Positions 36,201 to 44,042 of a stretch of 64,000 nucleotides of DNA are shown here, piece after piece; within the stretch, counting starts at the first letter, position 1; each line of letters opens with the position of its first letter. The stretch covers positions 56,453 to 120,452 of the forward strand of contig NZ_JAJOYT010000013.1 of assembly GCF_021290965.1 (NCBI RefSeq). Reading direction: 5' to 3'. The translations under genes and the position numbers were made by a program. The stretch comes from Rheinheimera faecalis (GTDB lineage Bacteria > Pseudomonadota > Gammaproteobacteria > Enterobacterales > Alteromonadaceae). The notes under the pieces were generated by a model, which searched no databases, had not been told where the DNA came from, and saw only the letters and a program-made list of their open reading frames with translations.

Positions 36201-37170
36201 CACGAAATACCTGAAACAGAGCTTTGTAAGCCATCAGATAAGCACCAGGTGCAACACCTGAAATATCAACCTTAGTAAAGCCTTCTTTGCCCTCAGCAGA
36301 TGTAGCGTCTGTAACTTCAACGCCATTTTCATCTGTATTACCGCTACCGTTAAAATATATACTTGTTGGCATACCAGCTACAGTACCAGCCACGTGAGTA
36401 CCATGGCCGCCCTGACCTAAGGGGCTCATGTATTCTTGTGGAATAGTGGTAAATGTAGGAGCACTGAAACGAGCGACTATAAGTTTGTTATTACAAAAGT
36501 CTGGCTTTATAGTTGCACAATAATCGTCTGTTGCTTTGACTTCAGGCGCTGTAAAACCTTCATCCCTGAACATTGGGTTTTCAGGACGAATACCGCCATC
36601 GATCACCGCGACTTTAATACCTTTACCTGCTTCTGCACTACCGCCTAACTGTTCCCACACTTGTTTGGCTTTGATCAAATCAAGTGAGGCATCCATTTGC
36701 TCGTAGTACATTTCTTCGCGATATACTTTAGAGACTCCAGGCATAGCAGATAACTGATCGAAAATATCAGACTCTGACGTCACTACCACGCCATTCAATA
36801 CCGTATCGTAATGGCGTTCAATCTGAGCGTTTGGAACAGCTTTTTTCAGGCTCTGTGCAAAACTCTGGCGCTCAGCGGCCAAAACAGACGAATGTTTTAC
36901 CGCAGCAGCAGAACTAATGTCTAATCTGTTACCTTTAGTAGCTGATTTCATTGAGGCTGCTGCCTTAGCTAAAGGTGCATTCTCAAGCTTAACAATGAAG
37001 TAGTTCAGACTTTGTCCTAACTTCACTTTATTTTTTTGAGAAACATCGAAAGTGATTAATTTTTCAACTTCTGGAGAATATTGTGATTTTTGTGGTGCAG
37101 AAGCCAGAGCTGGACCTGCAAGGGCCGCTGAAATTGCGACCGCTAGTAGCGAATAACCTTTACGTTGCAT
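33211..37170 (-). CDS. Large secreted S8 subtilase with GlyGly-CTERM tail
   Basis: A 1319-residue exported serine protease. Domains: signal peptide (1-24), I9-type propeptide (about 50-155), S8 catalytic domain with Asp191 (VIDGG), His256 (HGTHVAG) and Ser608 (GTSMASPH), and an inserted protease-associated (PA) domain at about 450-545. Fibronectin-like and nidogen-like beta domains follow, then two cadherin/Ig-like repeats (with VTIAEDT and TVTAVNDAP linkers). The C-terminus is a Gly/Ser stretch, a hydrophobic helix and RRRRN, the GlyGly-CTERM sorting signal processed by rhombosortase. The frame extends upstream, but GGAAGG 7 bases before the ATG at 37170 fixes the start. It is monocistronic. 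Confidence 0.93.
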   Translation of the reverse strand: MQRKGYSLLAVAISAALAGPALASAPQKSQYSPEVEKLITFDVSQKNKVKLGQSLNYFIVKLENAPLAKAAASMKSATKGNRLDISSAAAVKHSSVLAAERQSFAQSLKKAVPNAQIERHYDTVLNGVVVTSESDIFDQLSAMPGVSKVYREEMYYEQMDASLDLIKAKQVWEQLGGSAEAGKGIKVAVIDGGIRPENPMFRDEGFTAPEVKATDDYCATIKPDFCNNKLIVARFSAPTFTTIPQEYMSPLGQGGHGTHVAGTVAGMPTSIYFNGSGNTDENGVEVTDATSAEGKEGFTKVDISGVAPGAYLMAYKALFQVFRADGTVTGSGSNIMLLEALDWAVKDGADVINNSWGGGAGGDPAASPYQESFLAAEAAGVVVVTAAGNDGPGAKTIGCPACIESGITVASTTHGRYFANKVTAGGEEFLAIAGSEFPATVKDLEGNVSAPVVLASAVAPDNALGCTAFPADTFKDKIAVISRGTCAFSDKANNAAAAGAIALIVIQNSDGEPSVMSTPGITIPAVMISKADGAKLVADAAVTISIQADKVMSAQFTDIMSDFSSRGPNGNSNFLKPDIGAPGSSILSATSPDAFDDSRTFQLNSGTSMASPHVAGAAAIMKQLYPEWTAVEIKTALTSTAVNGLKKEDSVTPTTPFDIGAGRLDLERAVKAGVTFDKPSFAQDPCVAECSFTRTIRNMTDKEVTWTPSLSLTDEAMTGEFSVSSVTLKPYGTEGDSAEFSLKLNGSFATLDTWSFGNVVWTASDTAIPSATMPIAVRVATSADSSLLSTVSVGELSPGTPAQVSTTLNNKAFTGQVSVVSKLPAGTKLVESSGAATVTGGTQFLFDANPDSTAVSWSGRLNTPAMRFNADAAINYELATNGGIRIPCSGDCDEFYQGLNVGGIGLPVTFNGQSYSRVYISDNGIINFSNTATTPAPSFTNQQLPNAATPNNLVAPFWADMDLTGGATGGGDLYYDILAVSGTDYLVIEWNKAQVYDDASGSEYTFQVWMALNAPEDIFFNYIDMDAMPSNVTVGAEDAAGTLGANQYYNGTGTAPATGQSLGLATITGGKLVMNYSVENTGELALGQVDTVTIAEDTASEPVDVLANDAASFEKVVQVKVTSGDTTLDAFNTLTVTPDGALTNPVVVTAPVNGTVAVTSGQFVYTPNADFNGTDSFTYQAEDQSGLKTVPAEVAVTVTAVNDAPTLVAGAAVTVEEGKSATLSVTGTDIDADALTYTWTHVSGPSLTISATTASVTVTAPAVDSDQAVVLRVTASDGTATSAPVNVTLNVTNAKGSSGSFGWLSLMLLPLALLRRRRN

Positions 37171-37589
37171 TATGAACCTTCCTAGATTTTCAAGTTTTTT
37201 ATTATTAACACTGCAATTTTTTATCGAGCTAGCGCACATCCATATATATTACAATTGACTTACAGATCACAAGGAAATGTTAACTCTAAATTCTACAAAA
37301 AAAGCTTAACCCACAGGAACAAAACAACAATTTACCCTTATAAAGCAATAACTTACAAAACAAAACATCTGTTAATAAATTTTTTTAAAATCAATAAATG
37401 AAATTAATTAATTCACAAGTCACGCAAAAAAAGTGCCACAACTGATTAAAATGCGACGAATGAAGATTTTGCGACCTGTTGTCTTGTGACTTATTTCTCT
37501 GCATCAAAAACATCAAGCGCACCAAAGAACAATTACCCTTTTCTATATAAAGAGTTAAAATAAAATTCCACTGAAAAGGTAACCCCAAA
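37171..37589. other. Gene-free divergent promoter region
   Basis: About 420 AT-rich bases between the divergent subtilase and PpiC genes hold no gene. TATATAA near 37552 is a plausible -10 for the PpiC gene, and several A/T runs could act as UP or curvature elements. The segments ACAAGTCAC (about 37424) and TTGTGACTT (about 37483) are loosely related to each other. No firm operator was seen. Confidence 0.4.
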
Positions 37590-37868
37590 ATGTCAAAAGC
37601 CTGTGCCTGCCATATTCTGGTAAAAACTGCTGCAGAAGCAGAGAAATTAAAGCAAATGCTGGCCAAAGGCGCCAGTTTTCACGATTTGGCTAAAAAGCAC
37701 TCTTTGTGCCCTTCTGGCAAAAAAGGCGGAGATTTAGGTGAGTTTAGACCAGGTCAGATGGTTAGAGCTTTTGATGAAGTGGTTTTTAAAAAAGCAGTGC
37801 TGGAAGTGCATGGCCCAATCAAGACTCAGTTTGGTTATCATCTGATCAAAACCTTGTACAGAAGCTAA
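37590..37868 (+). CDS. ppiC: Parvulin-type peptidyl-prolyl isomerase (PpiC)
   Basis: Cytosolic single-domain parvulin of 92 aa, the length of E. coli PpiC. It has no signal peptide. Family features: ACHILVK at the start, the [21 protein letters not shown] loop, FDEVVFK and the final [15 protein letters not shown] with its conserved substrate-pocket residues. It catalyses cis-trans isomerisation of proline bonds. A GNAT gene follows 12 bases later and is probably co-transcribed. Confidence 0.93.
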   Translation: MSKACACHILVKTAAEAEKLKQMLAKGASFHDLAKKHSLCPSGKKGGDLGEFRPGQMVRAFDEVVFKKAVLEVHGPIKTQFGYHLIKTLYRS

Positions 37869-37880
37869 CGGGAGATCTGA

Positions 37881-38414
37881 ATGGAGAGCCTGACGCGTTT
37901 TGTACACTGTAGTTATGATGAACATGCCGAAGCTATTCTGGCGATATTTAACCACGCTATTTTAAATACCACGGCTTTGTATGAGTACAAGCCCCGCACT
38001 ATGACCACTATGCAGCAATGGTTTGCTAACAAAACTGCAGGCAATTTTCCGGTGCTAGGCTTGGTGAATGAACAAGGTCAACTGCTGGCTTTTGGCAGTT
38101 ACGGCACATTTCGCTCTTTTCCTGCTTTTAAGTATTCAGTCGAGCATTCGGTCTATGTAGCGCCAGATCAGCAAGGCAAAGGTTATGGCGCTTTGATGTT
38201 ACAGAAAATCATAGAGCAGGCACAGCTGGAGAATTATCATCTGTTGATTGGCGGAATAGATGCGGCCAACGACGCCAGTATCGCCTTGCATAAAAAATAT
38301 GGTTTTACCCACAGCGGTACTATCACTCAGGCTGGCTTTAAGTTTGATCGTTGGTTAGATTTGGCGTTTTACCAACTGACGCTGAATACGCCGCTTGAGC
38401 CCAAAGATGATTAA
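37881..38414 (+). CDS. GNAT acetyltransferase of the phosphinothricin/methionine-sulfoximine type
   Basis: GNAT N-acetyltransferase, 177 aa. The acetyl-CoA loop is Q-G-K-G-Y-G-x-L (QQGKGYGALML). The features FNHAILNTTALYEY, EHSVYVAPDQQGKGYG, GGIDAANDASIALHKKYGF and the late FDRWLDLAFYQ are those of Pat/MddA-like enzymes that acetylate phosphinothricin or methionine sulfoximine. The natural substrate is uncertain. It sits behind ppiC with a good terminator after it. Confidence 0.85.
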   Translation: MESLTRFVHCSYDEHAEAILAIFNHAILNTTALYEYKPRTMTTMQQWFANKTAGNFPVLGLVNEQGQLLAFGSYGTFRSFPAFKYSVEHSVYVAPDQQGKGYGALMLQKIIEQAQLENYHLLIGGIDAANDASIALHKKYGFTHSGTITQAGFKFDRWLDLAFYQLTLNTPLEPKDD

Positions 38415-38427
38415 TCACCTATAACTG

Positions 38428-38453
38428 AAAGGCAGCTTGCGCTGCCTTTTTAA
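38428..38453 (+). terminator. Intrinsic terminator of ppiC-GNAT
   Basis: Stem AAAGGCAGC/GCTGCCTTT (38428-38436 with 38441-38449, loop TTGC) followed by TTTT, 13 bases after the stop. Confidence 0.9.
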
Positions 38454-38481
38454 TTTGTCACTATCTACAAAATCTGCAAAG

Positions 38482-39744
38482 TTACTTTTTGCTTACCAAC
38501 TGAGAACGTAACTTGGCTTTTTCTTTGGCCAGCTGTTTATTGCGGCTTGCCACTTTTTGTACCCGTTCTTCTTCAGCATCGGCTTTCTTGCTGCTGTGAT
38601 TCATTTTCGGATCGTGCTCATAGCCAGGAACAACCTGCTGCGTGATCACCTGTTTCGTCAGTTTTTCAATGGCTTGCAGCATGACCAGATCATCTGGCGT
38701 AATTAAACTAATCGCCATACCTGAATTGCCAGCCCGACCTGTACGGCCGATACGGTGTACATAATCTTCAGCCACCTGAGGCAGGTCGTAGTTCACTACT
38801 ATAGGCAGTTCTTCAATATCCAGACCGCGGGCCGCTATATCAGTGGCCACTAACACACTTAATCTGTTGTTTTTAAAATCATCCAGCGCTTTGGTGCGGG
38901 CGCCCTGACTTTTATCACCATGAATAGCGCCTGCTTCTATACCATCCAACCGCAACTGTTTAGCCAGACGGTCTGCACCATGTTTAGTACGGCTAAAAAT
39001 CAGCACCTGTTTCCACTGCCGTGAACCAATCAGATAAGACAACATCTCACGTTTGCGCTGCGAGTCTACTCTATAGGCCCGTTGTTCAACTTTATCTGCC
39101 GTGCTGTTAGGTTTAGCCACTTCAATCAACACAGGAGACTTTAATAAAGTGTCCGCCAATTCTTTGATTTCTTTAGCGAAGGTAGCTGAGAAAAACAGCG
39201 TCTGCCGCTCTTTGGGTAATTTCGCCATAATACGTTTAATATCGTGAATAAAACCCATATCCAGCATGCGGTCGGCTTCATCCAGCACCAGAATTTGCAG
39301 CTCTGACAAACTTACAGTGCCCTGATGTAAATGATCAAGCAAACGGCCCGGTGTCGCGACCAGAATATCTAAACCACGGCTGGCCTGATCGTATTGTGGG
39401 TTTATCGACACACCACCATAAAACACCGCATATTTCAGCGGTAGATCTGCACCATAAGCTTTGACGCTGTCAGCCACCTGTTGTGCCAGTTCACGGGTCG
39501 GTGTCAGCACTAAGCAGCGCACCTGCAGGTTATTTACTTTGCTGGTGTTTTTACTGAGTAATTGCAGTACTGGCAAGGTAAAAGCTGCTGTTTTTCCTGT
39601 GCCGGTCTGAGCACCGGCCAGCACATCTTTGCCTTCTAAAATCACAGGTATGGTTTGCTGCTGAATTGGGGTTGGAGTGTGGTAACCCTGTGCGCTCACA
39701 GCAGAAAGAATACGGGGATCTAAACCAAGCGTGGCAAATGACAT
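38482..39744 (-). CDS. rhlE: DEAD-box RNA helicase, RhlE-like
   Basis: ATP-dependent RNA helicase of 420 aa. Motifs in order: Q motif ([14 protein letters not shown]), I (AQTGTGKT), Ia (PTRELAQQ), Ib (TPGRLLD), II (DEAD), III (SAT), IV-V (TDIAARGLD) and VI ([10 protein letters not shown]). The basic C-terminal tail, rich in Lys/Arg, probably binds RNA. Closest in feel to RhlE ([28 protein letters not shown]) involved in ribosome maturation and RNA turnover, but SrmB-like paralogues are not excluded. AAAGGAAATT precedes the ATG. Confidence 0.85.
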   Translation of the reverse strand: MSFATLGLDPRILSAVSAQGYHTPTPIQQQTIPVILEGKDVLAGAQTGTGKTAAFTLPVLQLLSKNTSKVNNLQVRCLVLTPTRELAQQVADSVKAYGADLPLKYAVFYGGVSINPQYDQASRGLDILVATPGRLLDHLHQGTVSLSELQILVLDEADRMLDMGFIHDIKRIMAKLPKERQTLFFSATFAKEIKELADTLLKSPVLIEVAKPNSTADKVEQRAYRVDSQRKREMLSYLIGSRQWKQVLIFSRTKHGADRLAKQLRLDGIEAGAIHGDKSQGARTKALDDFKNNRLSVLVATDIAARGLDIEELPIVVNYDLPQVAEDYVHRIGRTGRAGNSGMAISLITPDDLVMLQAIEKLTKQVITQQVVPGYEHDPKMNHSSKKADAEEERVQKVASRNKQLAKEKAKLRSQLVSKK

Positions 39745-39817
39745 GCAATTTCCTTTAAAGTAGCGACTTTCAAACCGTTAAATCGTCGCTAGTGTAGCAG
39801 AACCAACAGGACAAGGC

Positions 39818-40180
39818 ATGACTGCAGTATCAACCCCATGGTTTGTTTATATGGTACGCACCGCAACAGGCACTTTATACACAGGCATCAGTACCAATCC
39901 TGAACGGCGTTTACGCCAGCACAGTGGCAAATTAACAGGAGGCGCTAAGGCGCTCAAAGGCAAAGGCCCACTGCAGTTAGCCTTCACTTACGTTATGCCC
40001 TGCCGATCTTCAGCCAGCAAACTGGAATATCAACTGAAACAGTGGACTAAAAAAGACAAAGAGTTGTTGCTCAAGCAAGACGCTAAACAACTGAACCTGC
40101 TGCACCAGCTATCAGGCGAAAGTCGCATAGGCACAGAACCTGCGACAGATTACACTTTGCTTTGTGCAAAGGAGTCATGA
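39818..40180 (+). CDS. yhbQ: GIY-YIG nuclease-family protein (YhbQ-like)
   Basis: Small protein of about 120 aa with a GIY-YIG domain: VYMVRTATGTLYTGIST covers both half-motifs (VYM and YTGI), followed by NPERRLRQHSGKLTGGAKALKG. This is the UPF0213/YhbQ pattern. YhbQ in E. coli has weak DNA endonuclease activity linked to DNA repair. Its stop codon overlaps the start of the next gene, so the two are translationally coupled. Confidence 0.88.
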   Translation: MTAVSTPWFVYMVRTATGTLYTGISTNPERRLRQHSGKLTGGAKALKGKGPLQLAFTYVMPCRSSASKLEYQLKQWTKKDKELLLKQDAKQLNLLHQLSGESRIGTEPATDYTLLCAKES

Positions 40181-41091
40181 TGGAAAGTTTTGCTTTAGTT
40201 CTGGTGTATTTAGTGATCGGCTCTTTGCTGCGCAGACTGCCGCAGTTTCCGCAGGAAACAGGTTTAGTGCTGAATCAGTATGTGCTTTTTGTGGCGCTGC
40301 CCGCTTTAGTACTGCAAAAAATTCCGTTGTTAGAATTCTCCAGCCAACTCTGGTTACCGGCTATCACTCCCTGGGTTGTGCTATTGATTGTGGCTGGATT
40401 AATTATACTGGCAGGTCGGCTCTGGAATTGGGAGAAAACCACGGTCGGCGCCTTGCTGGTGGTTTTACCTTTAGGCAATACCTCATTTTTGGGTTTTCCT
40501 ATGGTCGAAGCTTTTTTTGGCGACCAGGCTTTACCTTACGCCATGATTTACGATCAGGCTGGCTCCTTTTTAGCACTGGCGACTTACTCCACTATTTTAG
40601 CGGCCTGGTATAACCCCAATGCAGCTACCCCAACTGCGGCTCAAATTATTAAACGTGTACTGACCTTCCCTTCTTTTGTTGCTTTGGTGCTGGCGTTATG
40701 TCTGAAGTCAGTGACTTATCCGGCTTTTTTTAGTCTGGTACTGGACAGTCTGGCCGCCACTTTAGTGCCGGTTATTATGATTGCTGTAGGTTTTCAGTTC
40801 AGGTTGCAACTGGATAACAAAGAAACCAAACCTCTGATTTTTGCTTTGGGTGTAAAGCTACTTTTAATGCCATTGCTGGCTTTAGGATTCTTAAGTTTAT
40901 TCCAGCCCGATCCGTTACTGCTGCAGGTTGTAGTATTTGAAGCCGCCATGCCGCCTATGGTGTCTGCCGGCGCTATCGCTATTGGTGCAGGGCTGGCACT
41001 ACGTTTAGTGCCAGCTTTGGTTGGCTTGGGTTTGCTATTGAGTTTTATCAGTCTTCCACTTTGGTATTTGCTACTGCAGCTTTACGTTTAA
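40180..41091 (+). CDS. AEC-family transporter
   Basis: Auxin-efflux-carrier (AEC) family permease of about 303 aa with around ten membrane segments. Family traits are PLGNTSFLGFP in the first half and a symmetric second half with VFEAAMPPMVSAG. TTG at 40162 and ATG at 40177 are in frame, but AAAGGAG lies 5 bases before the ATG at 40180, which overlaps the preceding stop (TGATG). The substrate is unknown; family members carry organic acids or efflux compounds. Its 3' end overlaps the convergent HPP gene by 44 bases. Confidence 0.86.
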   Translation: MESFALVLVYLVIGSLLRRLPQFPQETGLVLNQYVLFVALPALVLQKIPLLEFSSQLWLPAITPWVVLLIVAGLIILAGRLWNWEKTTVGALLVVLPLGNTSFLGFPMVEAFFGDQALPYAMIYDQAGSFLALATYSTILAAWYNPNAATPTAAQIIKRVLTFPSFVALVLALCLKSVTYPAFFSLVLDSLAATLVPVIMIAVGFQFRLQLDNKETKPLIFALGVKLLLMPLLALGFLSLFQPDPLLLQVVVFEAAMPPMVSAGAIAIGAGLALRLVPALVGLGLLLSFISLPLWYLLLQLYV

Positions 41092-41548
41092 CCAAATGTT
41101 GATGGCCTTTTCTATGGCTCTGATGATAATAATGAGCCACCAGCACCATCAACACAGAACCTGTCAAAACAGGGTTGAATAAAAACCACCAGTCAGGCGC
41201 TGTCAGCATAATCAATAAGGTAGTGGCGCCTGCTGGTGGATGAGTAATTTTCCACAGCACCATCAGACCTATAGATAACCCCACCGCAACAGACAAGCTC
41301 CAAACGGTTAAACCAAAGGCATGAACAAAAGTCAGGCCAATCAGTGCTGCCAGAAAATGCCCGGCTATCACATTTTTTGCTTTACCAAGCGGACTATCCG
41401 GCAAGGCAAATAAGATCACCGCTGTTGCACCAAAAGGAGCGACCAGCCATAACTGCTGCCATTGCTGCAATAAAGCTAGCAGCGCCATGACCAAAGCTGC
41501 ACCACAACCAGCCAGCAAAGCTTGCACCCAGATTTTATGTTCAGTCAT
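41048..41548 (-). CDS. HPP-family membrane protein
   Basis: Integral membrane protein of 166 aa with about five hydrophobic segments. The family blocks VAPFGATAVILFALPDSPL and THPPAGATTLLIML (the name-giving HPP) are both present. HPP proteins are poorly understood; a plant chloroplast member is a nitrite transporter. Its promoter is covered by two TetR-type operators shared with the divergent regulator, so its expression is probably ligand-controlled. Confidence 0.85.
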   Translation of the reverse strand: MTEHKIWVQALLAGCGAALVMALLALLQQWQQLWLVAPFGATAVILFALPDSPLGKAKNVIAGHFLAALIGLTFVHAFGLTVWSLSVAVGLSIGLMVLWKITHPPAGATTLLIMLTAPDWWFLFNPVLTGSVLMVLVAHYYHQSHRKGHQHLVKRKAAVANTKVED

Positions 41549-41564
41549 AGTATCACCTTACAAA

Positions 41565-41614
41565 GTAGACCAGTCTGTCTACCAATGAATTGCATTGTAG
41601 ACAGACTGGTCTAC
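41565..41614. promoter_or_regulatory. Paired TetR-type operators between HPP and tetR genes
   Basis: GTAGACCAGTCTGTCTAC (41565-41582) and its exact reverse complement GTAGACAGACTGGTCTAC (41597-41614) are separated by 14 bases. Each is itself close to palindromic (TAGACC...TGTCTA), resembling NemR-type boxes (TAGACC-N4-GGTCTA). The block fills the divergent promoter region, so the regulator should repress both itself and the HPP gene. Confidence 0.85.
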
Positions 41615-41652
41615 CTGTGTCAAGCTAAGTATCAACTATGCTGAGGACTTTT

Positions 41653-42228
41653 ATGGAACAGGATAAAAAACAGCAGCTTGTAGAAACAGCCTTAACGTTG
41701 TTTTACCGCCATGGTGTGCATGCTGTAGGTATTAATCAGATTTTAGAACAGTCTGCTATTGCCAAAAAAACGCTTTATCACCATTTCGTCAGCAAAGATG
41801 AGCTGTTGATGGCCACATTGGAGCTTCGGCATCAACGCTTTTATCAGTGGCTGGAACAACAGCTGGTCAGCGCCGATCCTGTAAGTCCGGCAGAAAAGTT
41901 GTTTGATGCGTTAACCCTATGGTTTGAAGGCAAGGCGCAAGTCTTAGGACCTTTTTTTGGTTGTTACTTTCAAAACTGTGCAGCCGAATACCATGGACCA
42001 GACAGTGCTGTATTGCAGCTGTGTGCTCAACATAAACTCAAGGTGAAACACTTAGTGAACACTCACCTTCAGAGTTATCACCTGTCAGAAGAAGCACAGT
42101 CTTTATTGCTTGATGGCTTGATGTTACTTAAAGAAGGCGCCATCAGTATGGCTTTAGTGCATGCGGATGCCACTGTGGCTCAGCATGCTAAAAAACAAGC
42201 ACTGTTACTGGTCCGTGCTTTAAGCTAA
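41653..42228 (+). CDS. TetR-family transcriptional regulator
   Basis: TetR-type repressor of 191 aa. The N-terminal HTH (LVETALTLFYRHGVHAVGIN, then QILEQSAIAKKTLYHHFVSKDELL) is canonical. The C-terminal ligand domain contains a pair of Cys (GCYFQNCAAEY), so a redox or electrophile signal is possible. ATG at 41638 is in frame, but GAGGA lies 6 bases before the ATG at 41653, the better start. It is divergent from the HPP gene across two perfect operators. Its stop overlaps the convergent RHH gene by four bases. Confidence 0.9.
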   Translation: MEQDKKQQLVETALTLFYRHGVHAVGINQILEQSAIAKKTLYHHFVSKDELLMATLELRHQRFYQWLEQQLVSADPVSPAEKLFDALTLWFEGKAQVLGPFFGCYFQNCAAEYHGPDSAVLQLCAQHKLKVKHLVNTHLQSYHLSEEAQSLLLDGLMLLKEGAISMALVHADATVAQHAKKQALLLVRALS

Positions 42229-42407
42229 TCCGGCTCTGCAGCAGGCTCTGTCGGAGGCTTTTTCTTCAGCCGTCCAGCCTGAATTAATGCTTCGCGTAAT
42301 ACATATTCAATCTGGCCATTCACACTGCGAAACTCATCATCAGCCCAGTGCTGCAAAGCCTGCAGCACTGTTTCATCAATACGTAACGCAAAAGCTTTTT
42401 TAGACAC
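42225..42407 (-). CDS. Ribbon-helix-helix (Arc-like) DNA-binding protein
   Basis: A 60-residue protein. KAFALRIDETVLQALQHWAD is the beta strand and first helix, and FRSVNGQIEYVLREAL the second helix of a ribbon-helix-helix fold of the Arc/HicB type. The tail is basic then Pro/Glu-rich. The start is GTG with GGAGAG about 5 bases upstream. It follows the SPFH gene by 12 bases on the same strand and is surely co-transcribed. I see no toxin partner, so an antitoxin label is not justified. Confidence 0.8.
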   Translation of the reverse strand: MSKKAFALRIDETVLQALQHWADDEFRSVNGQIEYVLREALIQAGRLKKKPPTEPAAEPD

Positions 42408-42419
42408 TTAGCTCTCCGC

Positions 42420-43271
42420 TTAATACAAAGTGCCGGTATTGATCACAGGTTGTACCTGATGATCACCACAAAGCACCACTAACAAATTACTGACCATAGC
42501 GGCTTTACGTTCTTCATCCAGCTGCACCATGTTCTTCTCCGACAAACGCGCTAAAGCTAATTCCACCATGCCCACTGCCCCTTCAACCAATTGCTGACGC
42601 GCCATCACTACAGCTCTTGCTTGTTGACGTTGCAGCATAGCGCTGGCAATTTCCGGCGCATAAGCTAAATGACTGATCCGGGCTTCCAGCACTTCAACAC
42701 CAGCTTTATCCAGGCGAGCCTGAATTTCAGCTTTGAGTAAATCAGTCACTTCAGGACCATTACTGCGCAGGCTGATATCTATATCTTCCACCGCCTCATA
42801 GGGATAACTCGAAGCCAAAAAGCGCAAAGCTGCTTCACTTTGGATGCTGACAAAGTTCTCATAATCTTCCACTTCAAACACGGCTTCAGCACTGTCTACG
42901 ACTTTCCATACCACAACAGCCGCAATTTCTACCGGATTACCGCTGTGATCATTGACTTTGAGTTTACCGCTTTCAAAGTTGCGCACCCGCAACGATACTT
43001 TTTGTTTACTGTAAAACGGGTTTGCCCAGCGTAAGCCAGTTTGTAAGTCTGAACCGACGTAACGGCCAAACAGCTGCAGTACAGCGCATTGATTTGGCTG
43101 CACCATATAGAAACCAAAAAAGCCAATCCCCACTAAAATCAATGCCAATATAGCAACCAATTTCAGAGGGCCGCCTAAAACCAGCAGGCCAAAACCGGAT
43201 AAAACAAAGACTGCAGGAAGTACAGCTAACATCATCAAACCACTGCGGCTTGTTGCCAGATACTCTTTCAT
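42420..43271 (-). CDS. SPFH/band-7 domain membrane protein
   Basis: Membrane-anchored SPFH (stomatin/prohibitin/flotillin/HflK) protein of 283 aa. Two adjacent hydrophobic segments (about 14-55) are followed by the SPFH domain ([16 protein letters not shown] to about residue 220, with [23 protein letters not shown]) and a helical oligomerisation tail ([22 protein letters not shown]). Such proteins form ring assemblies that organise membrane domains or proteases. No NfeD partner is nearby. It is paired instead with an RHH protein and a divergent HTH/receiver-like regulator. Inverted repeats fill its promoter. Confidence 0.88.
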   Translation of the reverse strand: MKEYLATSRSGLMMLAVLPAVFVLSGFGLLVLGGPLKLVAILALILVGIGFFGFYMVQPNQCAVLQLFGRYVGSDLQTGLRWANPFYSKQKVSLRVRNFESGKLKVNDHSGNPVEIAAVVVWKVVDSAEAVFEVEDYENFVSIQSEAALRFLASSYPYEAVEDIDISLRSNGPEVTDLLKAEIQARLDKAGVEVLEARISHLAYAPEIASAMLQRQQARAVVMARQQLVEGAVGMVELALARLSEKNMVQLDEERKAAMVSNLLVVLCGDHQVQPVINTGTLY

Positions 43272-43281
43272 TACGACCTCT

Positions 43282-43310
43282 TAATTTGATATCAATTTAA
43301 TATCAAATTA
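43282..43310. promoter_or_regulatory. Inverted repeat upstream of the SPFH gene
   Basis: TAATTTGATAT-N7-ATATCAAATTA, perfect 11-bp arms, lies 11-39 bases before the SPFH start. The left arm also contains the palindrome TTGATATCAA. Likely operator for the divergent HTH regulator or the RHH protein. Confidence 0.65.
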
Positions 43311-43395
43311 GCTTCATTTAAAAAAAGTGCAAGTAAATAAGTACAAAAAGCATGCAATTGACTGTAAAAAGCCATCCGTTGATTGACACAAGCTC

Positions 43396-43425
43396 ATTTG
43401 ATAAATATGATAAATTTAATCAAAT
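43396..43425. promoter_or_regulatory. Second inverted repeat, upstream of the HTH/receiver-like gene
   Basis: ATTTGAT-N16-ATCAAAT has the same arm sequence as the repeat at 43282 with a longer spacer, 14-43 bases before the ATG at 43439. Together they suggest shared control of both divergent transcripts. Confidence 0.5.
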
Positions 43426-43438
43426 CAGAAAAATCATT

Positions 43439-43987
43439 ATGTCAGAGCAACATCAACTTCTTTCTACCCGACAAGCGGCCACTCTTTTAGGTGTTTCAGT
43501 GCGAACTATCCAGCTGTGGGTTGAACAAGGCTTATTAAGTGCCTGGAAAACACCAGGCGGACACAGACGTATAGTGCAGGAATCCTTACTGAGCCTGTTG
43601 CATAAAAGGCAAAAATTGCAACCTCGGACGCATCTGTTGTGCGTAGATCTGGATGCAGATTTTTTCAAATTATTACAGGTTTTATGTCAGCAGTGGCATT
43701 TCCCGGTCGAATTACAGTATGCCCGTAACGCTGTGGACGCATTACTGATGATGGGCGAGCGTAAACCTGAACTGGTGTTGATGACGGCTGACCAGCAAGG
43801 CATAGATCTGCTCATGCTGCAGCAGGAACTGACACAACATCAGGTAAAACTGGCATTGTTATCGACCGAAGATCCACAACAAAAACTGACGATGGATATG
43901 ATCTGGCTAACTTTACCTTTTGAGCCTTTGCAATTTAAGACTGAATTACAAAAGCTGCTATTTGCCCGCCTACAACAAGCCAGCTAA
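43439..43987 (+). CDS. Excisionase/MerR-type HTH protein with receiver-like C-terminal domain
   Basis: Regulator of 182 aa. The N-terminal HTH (STRQAATLLGVSVRTIQLWV, then GLLSAWKTPGGHRRI) is of the excisionase/MerR type. Residues from about 65 onward look like a response-regulator receiver (HLLCVDLDADFFKLL at strand 1 with its acidic pair, then KPELVLMTADQQGIDLL). The usual phosphorylated Asp of the LVLLD segment appears to be Thr, so it may be a phosphorylation-independent receiver. The frame is open upstream to 43352; ATG at 43439 is chosen because the HTH begins there, although the ribosome-binding site is weak. It is divergent from the SPFH-RHH operon, with inverted repeats between. Confidence 0.75.
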   Translation: MSEQHQLLSTRQAATLLGVSVRTIQLWVEQGLLSAWKTPGGHRRIVQESLLSLLHKRQKLQPRTHLLCVDLDADFFKLLQVLCQQWHFPVELQYARNAVDALLMMGERKPELVLMTADQQGIDLLMLQQELTQHQVKLALLSTEDPQQKLTMDMIWLTLPFEPLQFKTELQKLLFARLQQAS

Positions 43988-43998
43988 CAGCCAACTAT

Positions 43999-44028
43999 AA
44001 AAAAACCGGCATCAAAGCCGGTCTTTTA
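43999..44028. terminator. Bidirectional terminator between HTH gene and tyrS
   Basis: Stem ACCGGC/GCCGGT (44005-44010 with 44017-44022, loop ATCAAA) with a long A-run on the left, giving T-runs for the minus-strand tyrS transcript, and CTTTT on the right for the plus strand. Confidence 0.9.
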
Positions 44029-44042
44029 GAGTAAATCAGCGG

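Noticed and set aside
42225..42407. Antitoxin of a toxin-antitoxin pair
   Set aside because: The ribbon-helix-helix fold alone is not enough. Its operon partner is an SPFH protein and no toxin-like gene is adjacent.
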